Source of the DNA: Diploscapter coronatus
Taxonomy: Eukaryota > Nematoda > Chromadorea > Rhabditida > Rhabditidae
Direction: 5' to 3'
NCBI GenBank assembly: GCA_964036155.1
Contig: OZ038423.1
Span: forward strand, 30,333,249 to 30,397,248
Length of the DNA: 64,000 nucleotides
Below the pieces are notes generated by a model. It did not search any database. It saw only the letters and a program-made list of their open reading frames with translations, and had not been told where the DNA came from. Below are positions 1 to 11,348 of the stretch, one piece after another. Both the position numbers and the translations under genes were made by a program. The stretch's first letter is position 1. Each line of letters opens with the position of its first letter.

Positions 1-613
1 AAAACTTATGAAAATACGTGGTTTGATTAGGTCTTATTTGAAGGTTTGAGGGAGAAGTGTATGTATGGTAGAAGATTATTTTAAACCAGAATATATTTAC
101 CACTCAGGTCACAGCTATACGGGTTTTTCTGACGATTTCAAATGGAAATGATTTATCATCTCTGGATAATAAAAGCTTGATGAATTGCCTATGATATTTC
201 GTAATCAGCAAATGTAGCAAGTATCGCAGATTAGATTATCGAAAAGCTTTCACTAATGAATTAGGCCACATTCGAATAATCACGAACAAAAAGTCTAGTC
301 GAAATTGGAAATGCATTTTAGACTGAAACGTGCTTTTTCCAACAATCGGCCACATTCCAGACAGAGTCGTAAAATAGTGTCATGCTTCGAAATCGATGAG
401 TAAAGTTTCGGTAGTTCGACTAAAGTTCTCTTCTAGAGGGTGTTGATAGAGGAGTTTCTTTCTTCTGATTTATCAAATGATTTTCAAATTACTAATCTTG
501 TTTTCAAGAAAGATGATTTATTATCTCATCATAAAAACAATAAATGTATGATAAAGCTTCCACATATCGTCTTGTAATTATAAATTATCTACAATAAAAA
601 TCGAAAGTGTTCC
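1..613. other. Non-coding flank
   Basis: AT-rich sequence downstream (3' side) of the minus-strand gene at 614-1730. I see no exon, RNA gene or repeat in it. Confidence 0.5.
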
Positions 614-1730
614 TTATCCAGGAGGCAAGGGTATAGAAGGAGTGACGGCAGCTGATGGCAGCGATAAGTTAGGTTTTGTGCCCGATCCCGATGCAGGGGG
701 CGGAGGAGCAAATGTGGCCGCGTCTGATCCTCCAAACAGGGAGCCACTAGAGCCACCTCCGAATAGCGACCCCCCAGAGCTCGGAGTAAACAACGATGGT
801 GCTGCCGTCGTAGCCACAACAGGAGGTCGTGGAACGGAAATCGTCGGAATCGGCCTTGGAACTGCCCTCGTGGTTGCAACGGTCGTTGGGATTGGACGTG
901 GTGTGGTTGGAACAGTTGGAGCAGGCCTAGGTGCCCTTGTCGTTACTACAGCAGGAGAGGGAGATGGTCGAGTTGGTCGAACTGCTGGTGCTCTGGTAGT
1001 CGGTACTAGGTTCTTGGTGCCCTTTGCGTTGACACCGTTATTGCCTCGAGCATCAAAATTTGAAGATCCCCAATTACCAGTGTTGGTCTTTCCAACCGGT
1101 TCTTCGCCGCCAGGCATTCCAGTCGGCCCAATTGGTTTCGGGGGCTGTTTTGGCCCAGGTGGGATTTTCTTGTGTGATCCTCCTCTTCCTGGGGGTGGCG
1201 TCGGCCCGCCTCCCATAGGTCCTCCTATAGTTCAAATTTTTAAATTTTAGATTAAATTTTAACGATTACCGCCCCCAAGACCGAGTCCTCCGAGGAGTCC
1301 ATTGATTCCGTTCAGAATATTGGCACCAATACTCTGCATCCCGTTTCCTCCGAAGCCAGGACCGGGTCCAAAGCCAAACCCTGGGTCTGGACCAAAACCG
1401 AATCCAGGTCCGAATTGTCGTTCATGTCTATGAAATCCGCCTGGGCCAAATCCACTTCCAAAGTGTCCGTGTCGATGGTGATGATGCCGCATTGGTCCGC
1501 TATCATAATCATAATCTGAAGAAGCTACTGATTATTGAGCTGGCAAATTTTACGGACCTGGCCCCCCTCGATTTCCATACCCTGAGTTTGGCGGGCCATA
1601 GTTTTGAGGGCTACGCCTCACTCTTTGACTGAAAATGGTATTCTGGAAAGGTTGTTCTATCAAGAAATTACCTTCTACTGTGAACTTCATCTGCAGCGAA
1701 AAATAGCAATAAAATTATGTAAAACTCCAT
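614..1730 (-). CDS. Secreted Gly/Pro/Thr-rich low-complexity protein
   Basis: Four exons read from the right: 1672-1730, 1558-1628, 1270-1515 and 614-1224, giving about 328 residues. Introns are 38-45 bases. The start gives a hydrophobic signal peptide (MEFYIILLLFFAADEVHS). Soon after comes RVRR, a furin-type cleavage motif. Next are a His-rich patch (RHHHHRHGH) and a Gly/Phe/Pro stretch with repeats such as GFGPG. The C-terminal 200 residues are Pro/Thr/Ser-rich with repeated TT(R/A)AP(R/S) and PRPIPT motifs, as in O-glycosylated or mucin-like secreted proteins. The last intron uses a weak acceptor (ctatag); without it the protein would stop after the glycine-rich part at 1259. No family recognised. 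Cuticle, eggshell or surface-coat material is a guess from composition and secretion. Confidence 0.7.
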
Positions 1731-3383
1731 GATTTACACTAGTTCGAGGAATAAGTTAGACGTTGGCAATTATCGACGAAATTGATATCGATCTTGTAGT
1801 GATCGGTTATCAGGGGACGCGTTTTTGATAAGTTTGATAGGATAGAAGTGAAATGACTATTTTTAGAATTGGTCAATCTTAATGGCAAGTTTTATGAAGT
1901 GGTTAAAAATCCGCTATGAATCGTTAGATCGGTGTCGCAAAAATAATTGATCAAAATACTTGGAAGTGACAAGGAATATGACGGTTTCACTATCGCCTTC
2001 CCAACCCAACTTTTCCCGTCGTCGCGCTTATCAAACCTTCCGTGTCAGTCGGTTTTTAGATTTACTGCCTGTCTTACTTTCTCTGACTCCTGTACAATAT
2101 TAGCGAAGTTTAACGATTTTCTCGTTGGGCAAATGAACATTTTATGTTGTATTGGAAATTTTGCGACGTGGAAAACAAGTTTCTCGCATTTTTCATCGCG
2201 TCTGATCATAATTCAGTTATCTCTTAAACGCGACTTCGCGAGTAGAGTCATGTTCCGGTTCAACGCCGAAAAATTATCGCCGTTTCTGGAAGAAAAAACA
2301 TAATTTCCAATTCAGCCTGCACAACCAAATTAGACCTCAGGTTGTTCGCCGAAAAGCTTCAACAGTAATGCACGAAAAATTCAAGTTCCTGAGTCACCCT
2401 ATATTGAAATTGAAAATTTATTCACGACACGAATATTTGCATTATCACAAATCCGCATATCATTAGGCATATCACAGTGATAACAATTGATCTGAAAATA
2501 GAACTTTAGTTAAGGAAGGTAGGAGTATTGATTACGCTGTAATCAAAGTCGCCAATTTTCGTCGGCGCTCATATTTCTTGATTCGTTCGATTTCTTTATC
2601 TGATGATGGCCAACTGGATTCTATCCTAGAGATTGGAAAAATTTTTAAAGGAGATGAAGACGTTTCTTGGAAAGTTCACTAAGCACCAATTTTAAACATG
2701 GATTAGCTTTCGAAGTAATTAGATAATGATTGAATACTCACGTAGCTATTTTAGCACCTATCATTGAGAATTATAAACAGATTCGAAGTAATCTAAATAA
2801 AATAGCAGCAAGGTTCGTGCAATCTCATGCAACACCTCGGTTCTACTCTATGTGATTTTCTGCAAGATGGGAAGAACTCTTTCGTAATAGTGCGGATGTG
2901 TTTACTTTGTGTTATTTTCGTTGACGGAGGAGCATTTCTGCTCTCTATTTAGCCTCTACCTCTCAAACTTCTCTGCAAATCTAAATGACGAACTTGACAA
3001 ACCGCAAAGCGCTTCTCAATGAACTGCTTGCGAGTAGACTTTTTGGCTACAATATGAGTTGACCAAAGAATCGAATTTTAAAATTCCAAGGATAAAGAAA
3101 GTTTTGATTAAAATTGTTTTAATTTACAAGGTTTTTCCTGAAAACTTCAAGTCCCAAAATATATGCTCCCAATACGCGATTTATTGGGTCAATTTACACC
3201 GGAAACCAAGCAACGCTCACCACCTTCTTTTTGAGGGAGACAAAAATCCCCGAGATGGGCGCATTCGACCAGAAATCCATAAAAGAAGTCAAATCTGCGA
3301 ATGGCAATTCAGTGGATTTCCCAATTTTAGTATTTTCAACGATTTTTTAAAAAATATTTTGTAAATTCCCTATTCACATTTTG
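1731..3383. other. Divergent intergenic region
   Basis: This spacer separates two divergently transcribed genes and should hold both promoters. Open frames inside it (for example 1947-2303 and 3059-3364, plus strand) lack splice context and protein-like composition, so I do not call them. No clear TATA box or repeat was seen. Confidence 0.5.
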
Positions 3384-5249
3384 ATGAGAGAAGGACGAAT
3401 TGGGTTCGATGAGAAGCTGGAGGTTGGACAAGCTACTGACTCTGAGAAGCTAAGGGGTAAGTTTTAGAAAAAAAAATGCTTTGAGGAATGGAACCTTCAG
3501 AGTCGCTGTCTCCAAGCACTGTTTCACAAAGTAGACAAGTTCAACATACTGATCAATATCTGCGACCATCGGATTTTCGGAGTTCCCATCCTTCTGCTTC
3601 TCCGCCACCAAGTGACCCAACTGAGCGTAAGCAATTCGACACTGAAGGCTTGAGCCGGCTTCTTTCGAAGAGTTCTGTTCACGATGGAATGCCTTTGGGG
3701 AAGGAGAAGTTCACATCAGAAAGCTGGAACGACAATGTCCATGTAACGCAGACGTATGAAGAAGAAGGCGACATCTGCGAGCAGTGTAGATTGGAGGAGA
3801 TGCATATGAGCATGCTCAGGGTGAATAAGCGTTTTCTTGTAAAATGAACAAAACCCACACGTTTCTTTTCCAGCAAAGAGCAGACGAGGAACGCGTCCGT
3901 CATGAAGAGGCTGAAAGAAAAGCACGCCAACTCGAGCTGGAGATGCAAGAGAAAGAACGAAGGATCGCTGAAGAAACCGAGAGGAAACGAAAAGAACTGA
4001 GAGAGCACATCGATGAGATGAATAGGCAGTTGATGGCAGCCAAGAAAGTGCCGAAGGAAACAACACCCACTCAGGTAGAAACTTGAAATTTCGAACTTTC
4101 TGAATTCGGTCGTGAAACTGCAACAAAAATCACTTTTAGGACACAAACAACTTCTTATGGAGTGAGGAAAAAGATCCGAAATTTGACGCCTTGCGGAAAA
4201 CCGATTATCGTGAATTTCTGGAGAAACAAATGGAAGAGAATCAAAGGAAAAAGGCTGAGCAAACTGATTTTGAAAGGGTAATTTTTGAACCTTGATTTTC
4301 CAAAGAATTTGAACTCAGTCTATGATGACTATCCAAAGTGGAGGAAAGAGCAATCTTGATGGCAGTGGCAGTCGAATTGAAATCAGAGAAGAAGAAGACT
4401 CTGACGCTCGTGAAGCGAGGGTTCAAGCGAAGGCAAAGGACATGGCCAGAAAGCAATTGGAGTTTCAGGTATTTTATTTCTTAAAGAAGGCAGTCGATTT
4501 CCGACTTGAGGTCGAATTAACCAAGAGACGAGGTCACATTCCTCGAGAGGAGAGTTGGATGTGGTGGGCTGAACGACCTGATGAGCATGGATGGAGGGAA
4601 GCGAGAATGAAGGCGAAGAACGATCAGATTGACAGAAACCTGCAGATGAAGTTAGAACTGAAAGTTAGATTTTTTAAAGGAAATGTTGAAGAAATGCTAT
4701 CGTCATGCTGGAGGACTTCAAGCGACGTCAAGCGGAAGAAGACAAGGCGAACAGAGAAGCGAGAATGGCCAAGTACGAGAAACTCAGAGAGCAGGTTGAG
4801 TTCTTGCAATCTGTGAAAAACAAATTATGGTCTAGGCAAACGAAGAAGCCTCGAAGCTGTCAATGTCGATGAAAAGACGTAGTCGCCCAGTCATAACGCC
4901 TGATCCAAGGGTCGAAGCTGCTTGGAGAGAGGCCCACGAGAAGACAGACAGAAGGTATCGACTTCTCCAGGATGAAGATAGTGGCCAGAGTCAAGGAAGC
5001 AATCAAGGACAGAGCCAAGCTCAAAGTCAGACCCACAGTCAAAGCCAGGGTCATTCAAGTGCTGGTCCCAGCTTCGGTAAGAAAACTTTGATTAAAGTCC
5101 GTTAAAGTTGATTTCTAGTGGACATTAACGCTCATACGTCTTGCCGAAGATGCATAAGGTGCTCAAGACCCCTTGAAAGAAGAGCCAAACATTCGGTCAA
5201 AGTTGGAGAATCCATTCATCCAGCCGCCCTTACTTGGTACCCAAAATGA
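3384..5249 (+). CDS. Coiled-coil protein with Cys-pair tail
   Basis: Exons that can be placed: 3384-3456, 3501-3820, 3874-4074, 4140-4277, from 4319 onward, 4836-5076 and 5119-5249. The start is the first ATG of the exon that joins in phase to the 3501 exon. The N-terminus is polar and Ser/Pro-rich and includes a CEQC pair. Long charged coiled-coil stretches follow, rich in E, K, R and Q, with a short conserved-looking block DYREFLEKQMEENQRKKAEQ. The C-terminus has a Gln/Ser repeat and ends in a Cys-rich segment CRRCIRCSRPL that could bind zinc. It loosely resembles centrosomal or ciliary coiled-coil proteins, but I do not assign a family. The frame breaks between about 4664 and 4710: an indel or missed splice is needed to enter the frame beginning MLEDFKRRQAEEDK. 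A 42-base in-frame stretch at 4469-4510 could be an intron or retained. Confidence 0.7.
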
Positions 5250-5777
5250 TAAAACAAGAAGATAGAAATTTATTATGATTTGAACATTCACAACTCTCGT
5301 CAAACACATTCGAAAGAGCATGTGATAATGCGCTATCACAGATATAGTAAAAAAATTCAATATATCTTTAAAAAGCTAAAAGAGTAATATTTAAAACTGT
5401 CGTGCATCACCGATAGATTTAGAAGTGAAATGATTAGATTTTTCCATGAAGAAAAAAATTTCTATAAATTTTTCAAACTACTATAAATACAAATTGGAGA
5501 TCTCAAATTGCTTACATTACATACTAACCTAACGATAGAAATGCTAGAGACTCATACTGATATTTAGTTTGTATCTCAGAATTGTCGTATTTTCTTTCAA
5601 ATCGAAAACTTTTCCCCGATTTTCGTCATAACCCAAGAAATCGTGCTTTTTCATAAGTGAATTGAACGAATTTTGATTAAAGACATGAAATGCAAATAAA
5701 AAAAAAACTCTAACACACGTATCTACTGACGTTTCTTCAAAGAAAATGCATGGCCAAGGAAGTTAAATTACAATGAA
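5250..5777. other. Convergent 3' spacer
   Basis: Very AT-rich spacer between the 3' ends of the coiled-coil gene and the transporter gene. It presumably holds 3' UTRs and polyadenylation sites. Nothing else seen. Confidence 0.5.
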
Positions 5778-7487
5778 TTATGCGAATCGAACATTGCGAC
5801 TTCGTCCGGACTTTTCCTTGCTGATGTCGTCCATTCTGTGTTGGTTGTATGAGTTGGCATATTCATCGGAAAATTCACCCAGTCGACTGCCTTCATGAGT
5901 GGCTCGACCATTGACCGCTCTAAAGGTATTTGAAAATAAGATACTTGAAATTCACGCACCGATACAGAATGTCCGAGTCATGCAACTTCTGTGGATCGTA
6001 AGCTACAAGAGTTGCATCGGACAAGGACGTGTGCGTTCTTGAGAGCGGCAAGGTGTGCAGTTCTTCGCGATCGTGTTGCTTCGCTCGATTGTAGCAGAAC
6101 ACTCCGGCGATGGCTAGCATCATGCCGAAGACGTTCGTTGCTGAAAAGGAAGGTCTTCGGAAATCGATTAACTGATTGAGATGCTCCGCTTTTTCACTTC
6201 AACTTGAAGTGAAAGTGGCGGTTTCTATTCACCAAGGAATATATTTGGAGTTCAAATTTTCTAATTTGCATACCTGTGACTGGGTTGTGCAAAGTCAGCA
6301 GGGAAGCTCCAATGACGGTGATCCTCTTCGCTGCATTACAAACCGCGTAGCTCAAAGCGGTCAGCTCATTAATCAGCGTGAAAGAGCACAGGTTCTGGAG
6401 AAACGAAAGAAATCCAGAGGCGGCCAGAAGGCAGATCATCCAGAGATCTGGCGCGGCAGTGCCCGTCGCCGACTCGGCGAAGGAAGAGTCGTAGACCTAA
6501 GAAATTGGAATGATTTTTGAAAGAAAAAAGAACTTTTCTTACCACGTCGGAAATGATATTCCACGCATCGTGGATCAACCAGATCGGGAAGAAAATAAGC
6601 GAAGCGATCTGACTGTTCTTCGCAAGAAGACGGATCGGGTGCATATCCGATTCTTTGAGGAGCTAAACTAGGCTTGAAGAATTGTTTTTTCTCAAGTGAA
6701 AAGTACCTTCTTGACGAGTATGTTCAAGAACGAATAAATAAAGGTTGAAAGTAGAGCTGCACAAAGCCCAATCATGGAAAACGATAGCTCCGTGCACGAA
6801 GCTATCACCACACCTACTACAATGGGAACCAGGGATAGATAAACCTGAAAGATGTGGTCTTGAGTTGAGAATTGAATCGAACTTTACCCGACTAGATTGT
6901 CGTTCTTGAAGAATCAACCGGCTTAAAAATACGGCGAATAAAGGCATCGATGCTTTGACCGTATGAGCGTAAGATACAGGCACTTTGAGTAGGGAAAAGT
7001 AGCCACTACCAACTGCTAGAGCTTTGCCTGGAATACATCATAGATCCCGGAATAACTTATATTTTACCTATTGAAATCGGAAGGAGATATCGATAAAATT
7101 GGGTCGTGGTTAGATGAGTCTCGTGACCTTCCCAGTATTTTAACACTGGAATAGCATAAAGTGGTACGGCCATTAGGTTGGATAATGAAAGGGTTATCGG
7201 GTAGGCGTACGACTAAAATAGAAGGCGATGAACTATAATTGATAGATCAATCTTACTTGAAGGAACACCTTGTTGGATATACTCCCTGCCGCACTTATGA
7301 AATACCATACAATACAAACACATATCACCTAAAAATTAGCATAAGTTAACCAAATAATCGCCTAACTTCTCAACTCTACTCTTCAAATTTTCGACAATAG
7401 GCATAGAAAATAGTTAGATTTTGAGGAAAACGTTGGAGTTACCTTCAACTTGAATCGGCAGCTGGGTATCAATCGGAAGGCGGCCAT
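5778..7487 (-). CDS. SLC35E1-like nucleotide-sugar/triose-phosphate transporter family protein
   Basis: Multi-exon membrane protein of the drug/metabolite transporter superfamily, TPT branch, closest by recognition to SLC35E1. Diagnostic motifs in order: [13 protein letters not shown] in the first membrane segment; [20 protein letters not shown], the family signature; [24 protein letters not shown]; and NPVTG. These cover the ten-helix fold typical of the family, and the length is normal. Translation starts at 7487 in an exon encoding [15 protein letters not shown], which joins in phase 0 to VICVCIVW. The last exon begins after TTTAG near 5922 and ends with a hydrophilic cytosolic tail at 5778. 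Such proteins sit in Golgi or other endomembranes; the SLC35E1 substrate is not firmly known, so none is claimed. Confidence 0.93.
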
Positions 7488-8900
7488 ATTTTGGGGTCGA
7501 AGAATAATTTCAGGTTATTAGGCGGAACTCTAAAATACTCCCATCTGGTTTATTAATTTTAGAACTGAACTTAGTCAGAGGCGGCTAAAAATAGATCACT
7601 TACCAGGCGAGGTGATGGGTGAAGAGACATTTGCTTTTGCCGAGGCCAAGTGCGGTGGTCGGCGGGAGGGGGTCGATTTCTAAACTCGGAAATTTTGAAC
7701 TGTGACTGGAAAGACGTTGGATATCGATTTCAAGTTCGGAATTTAGTTTAGAAGAGGAGCTAGTTTTAAATGTGGATCAATTTCGAATTGAAAGGCGAAG
7801 TTTGAGCAAGATTTAAAAAAGTGAAGATGGAGTGGAAATTAAACTTCATAAGACAGTTGAAGACTCTGAATTTAGGTGAAGTGGAACTGAGTTCGAAAAT
7901 TAGCCTTCAAAAGAAAATTTAAGTTTAAATAAAATAGAAATTTAGATAAATATTGACCAGGGAAACAGAATGTGATTTAAATTTGATGAAAACACCCGGA
8001 AATGATAAGAATTAAGGACCTATTATTATTGTTATTAAATAGGGAACTAAAAGCGTTTGTCAAATGAGTGGTGTGTAGGCGCACTTTCCATTACGTGGAA
8101 GAATTAGAGATAGAAAGAATAATAGAGAGCAAAAGATAGAAACTAGACACTCATAGAATGTGAATAAAAGCCGTTGCAGAAAGAGAGAAAGAAACGGAAT
8201 TTCGGTATGGCCGCGTTTATAAAAGAAAAAATAATGGAAAATCGATATAAAATTATTTTTAAAGATATTAAATCATCACCAAGTCTGAATAAATTTTTTA
8301 AAAACTAGCATGCTAGCTTCAATTCTATTCTGAATATATCTTTGGCCAGAAACTTGGAAGGAAACATGATATGCTAATTTTTAACTGAAAAATCCAAGAA
8401 TTTATGCAAACATAACAAATCAATGGATAATTTCTCGAATGCCAGGATTAGGGATCTTGTCGAGGCCGGCTTGGAAACATGCAATAATCTAGTTCCGCTA
8501 TCGTAGATTTCTATCGAAAATTTCCTTTTCTAGCAAAGTTGGGAAACATGTCTCTTTTCCAAGGAAAACTGATAGAAATCAACATGCCATTTTCATGTGA
8601 AATTGGGTAACTTATCATTTTTATTATCTTCAAGAGAAGAAACTACTCGTAGAAATGATATCACAAAAAGAAACAACAAAACTGTAACCGCAACTTAGAA
8701 ATACTGCCAGGCTTGTCTCGAGTATTTTAAATTTTTGATAAAATTAGACCGAATGTTTAGATACCCATTACCCATAAAACTCTGGAATAACTTGCGAAAA
8801 GATTATCAAAAACCGAAGAAAAAGATATATGTACCAAAAATCAATCATTTTTCATAAAACAGAATAAAAATTCTACTTGATTCAAGAAAATAGGGAAAAA
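7488..8900. other. Intergenic region, no gene seen
   Basis: About 1.4 kb of AT-rich sequence upstream of the transporter and downstream of SMG9, both on the minus strand. It should hold the transporter promoter. No exon, RNA gene or clear repeat found. Confidence 0.5.
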
Positions 8901-11180
8901 TTATCGCTTCATAGAATAATTTTTGGGCTGCAAACTGAAGTTCTCCATTTGCACAGCGACGTTCATCTCGTCGGTTCTCAGGAATTTGCCCAGAGCCTCG
9001 GTTGTTCGGACGAAAGTCGGTTCTTTCCAGATTTGTTTAGCCATCGCGAACCTGATTTCGGTGATTTTGGGAAACGATAAAAACGGTATTTTTGATTGTT
9101 TTCAGCAAATTTACGGAAGAAATAAGTATAAATGTTGAAAAGTTTGAAAATTCTTTTTCAATTTACCACTTTAGTTCGTCAACCGCAGCGGTGTCAGGGC
9201 TAGTCGTAAAAGCGTGGGCGGGCAGTTTCATCAAAAGTTGACGAATCCTAAAAATGCATCACTTTTGCAAGAAAGTGGGCAAAAAATACCGGTTAGTCGA
9301 AACGTCGAAATCCTCGATTTGTTGAGACTCGACTAGGGTCATTTCGGTGTCGGTTGGTTTGGCTAAAGCTTGTTATGTTTTCTCAGCTTTTAAAAAGTGC
9401 AAATCTCACCCCCCGAGCTTTCCTTTCTCGGTTTGATGTCAGCCAAGGGAAACAGAATTTTGGTCTCGTCCGACGAAATCCAAAACCTGGAAGCTTATTT
9501 TATTTATTTTTGGAAGAATGGCAATTTTGAACCTTCTCGAGTCCGAAAACATAGCTTTTAGCAGGAGGGCCCTTTCGCGAACCACGACTTTCGCAAAGTC
9601 CGGGGCTTTAGCCTTGGTGTGGAGGAATACTGGAAATTAGCGTAAATTGTGAAATTTTACATCTTGAAAATTGGAATAATTTGAAAATGATAAAGAAAGA
9701 AAACTCCCCACCTAAGTTGACCTTCCTGTGCGGGTCCAAATTGGCTAGTCCCGGAATAGCGATATTGTCCACGTTAGCCCGTAACATCTCAGCGAGTCGG
9801 ATCGACTAATTGAACAATTAATTAGGGGTTATTGACTCCGAGATAATTACTTTGATTAGGCTCAAGTCGATCATGTGGTCCATGCAGACGAGCACCGTGT
9901 GGCTGATTTGAAACAGGAAGGCGGTTAACTGGAGGGCCTTAATTGAAAAGTAAGGGCATTTTTGAAAATTCCTAAAAAATAAAAAAAATCGAACCTCGAC
10001 ATAAGATCCATTATCTCCGTTGTCCGAGAATTTTGACTGTCTTGAGAACACAAGGGCCTCGTCTATTATTGCGGCACTGTTCAGGGGCTAAAATGGTAAT
10101 TGTGGTAAATTAGTGCCATTCTTGATAGAAATGGTACCTGGCAATCGATGAGAATCATCCGGAATTTGGTGACGAAAATCTGGAGCCGCAAAGTTTGATG
10201 CTTCGAGGTTTCGACCGCTTCTCTTGAGGCGGGCCGGAAGATGTATTGTCTGAAAAAGAAGTATTTCAAAAGAACTCAAAAGTTTCTTGAAAAAGATAAC
10301 ACTTTACCTGTACATATCCTGGGACTCGTTTCCACCGATCATCGATAGAATCGTTGATTTCCCGGCGGTCTGAGAGCCGATCGCGGACACTACTTTGAAG
10401 TTGGGGTTGGGTTTGAGAAATTCCTGTAAATTTTGATTGCTTTGTAAATTTTCTTCGATTTTATTTTTAAAAATTGATATTTTCCAAAAATTTAGGTATA
10501 TTTAAAAAAAGAAACCTAACTCACGACAATATTCTCCACCAGATCCATCGTATCGTTGACGAATTTGACTCCGTCTTTCATCGGTTCACTCGACTTCGAC
10601 GTCATTTGCGGGGCTTCAGAAGGCCTGACGTCCTTTCTTTCATTTCCAGAAGCCATTTGACGCGTAGCGAGTTGGAAAGCTACAATAATTTTTTTTAATC
10701 AAAAATAAAACTTTCATTCTATTGAAAAATGACCTTTCTTCATTTTTCCCAAGAGAATCATTTTCTTACATCTGCTTTCTGCGGGCTTGGCTCTGGTTGG
10801 TTCCTTTTCCTCAGGTCTGGGCGAGGGTTGATTCGAAGTGGAGGCGGGTTCATCATCTCTTTGTCTGGTTAATAGTTGAATCGGTCCGGTCACTTTGCGG
10901 GAAAGACCCGGCGAATCCGGTACAGAACTTTCGTCGCTGTTCTAAGAAGGAAACCTGATTTTCCTGGGAAAGCACGTTTTTCAACACTTTAAAAAACAAT
11001 AGATTCTTTCCGAAATTTATAAAATTAAAAGTTCTCGAATTTTTCGAAAATTATAATTCTCCCTACTTGTTTCGGAGATCGTCTCCTTCTCCTCTCGTAC
11101 GTTTTCGAAGACGTTCCATCGAAAAAGCCTCTGGATTCCCCGTCCTGCCCTCTTCTTCGATTTCTATCATGCCGATCCAT
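8901..11180 (-). CDS. smg-9: SMG9, nonsense-mediated decay factor
   Basis: About 13 exons and roughly 465 residues. SMG9 binds SMG8 and holds the SMG1 kinase that phosphorylates UPF1 in nonsense-mediated mRNA decay. The N-terminus is disordered and Arg/Ser-rich (MDRHDRNRRRGQDGESRGFF), as in the family. Then comes the family hallmark: EFLKPNPNFKVVSAIGSQTA followed by GKSTILSM, a P-loop of the degenerate G-like domain. Next are YIFRPASREAVETSKHQT, an FRMILIDCQ segment in the Walker B position, and SHTVLVCMDHM. The C-terminal helical part ends in NYSMKR. The start at 11180 lies five bases behind TTTTTTCAG, a good trans-splice acceptor. It is divergent from DPH2 with only 168 bases between start codons. 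Confidence 0.93.
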
Positions 11181-11348
11181 TTTTGCTGAAAAAACGAAAT
11201 TGAAAGAAAATAATAAAAAACCAAGTCTTGACTTCCATCAACCATTTCCATTTCTCCACTCGCTTGCCGCCTATGCGTCACTTATTTGAAATTCGTTCGT
11301 TTGTATTTTCGATTTTTCCCAAATTTTCGTGGTTCAGAAGGCCCAGCG
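11181..11348. promoter_or_regulatory. Short divergent promoter between SMG9 and DPH2
   Basis: The 168 bases between the two start codons must contain start sites for both housekeeping genes, apart from any trans-splice outron. A splice acceptor precedes each ATG, so the real initiation sites may lie close together or overlap. No TATA box seen. Confidence 0.5.

Noticed and set aside
642..1250. 202-residue plus-strand open frame, Gly/Val-rich
   Set aside because: It is the complement of the Pro/Thr-rich exon of the minus-strand gene; biased composition keeps both strands open. The minus strand has a signal peptide and good splice sites.
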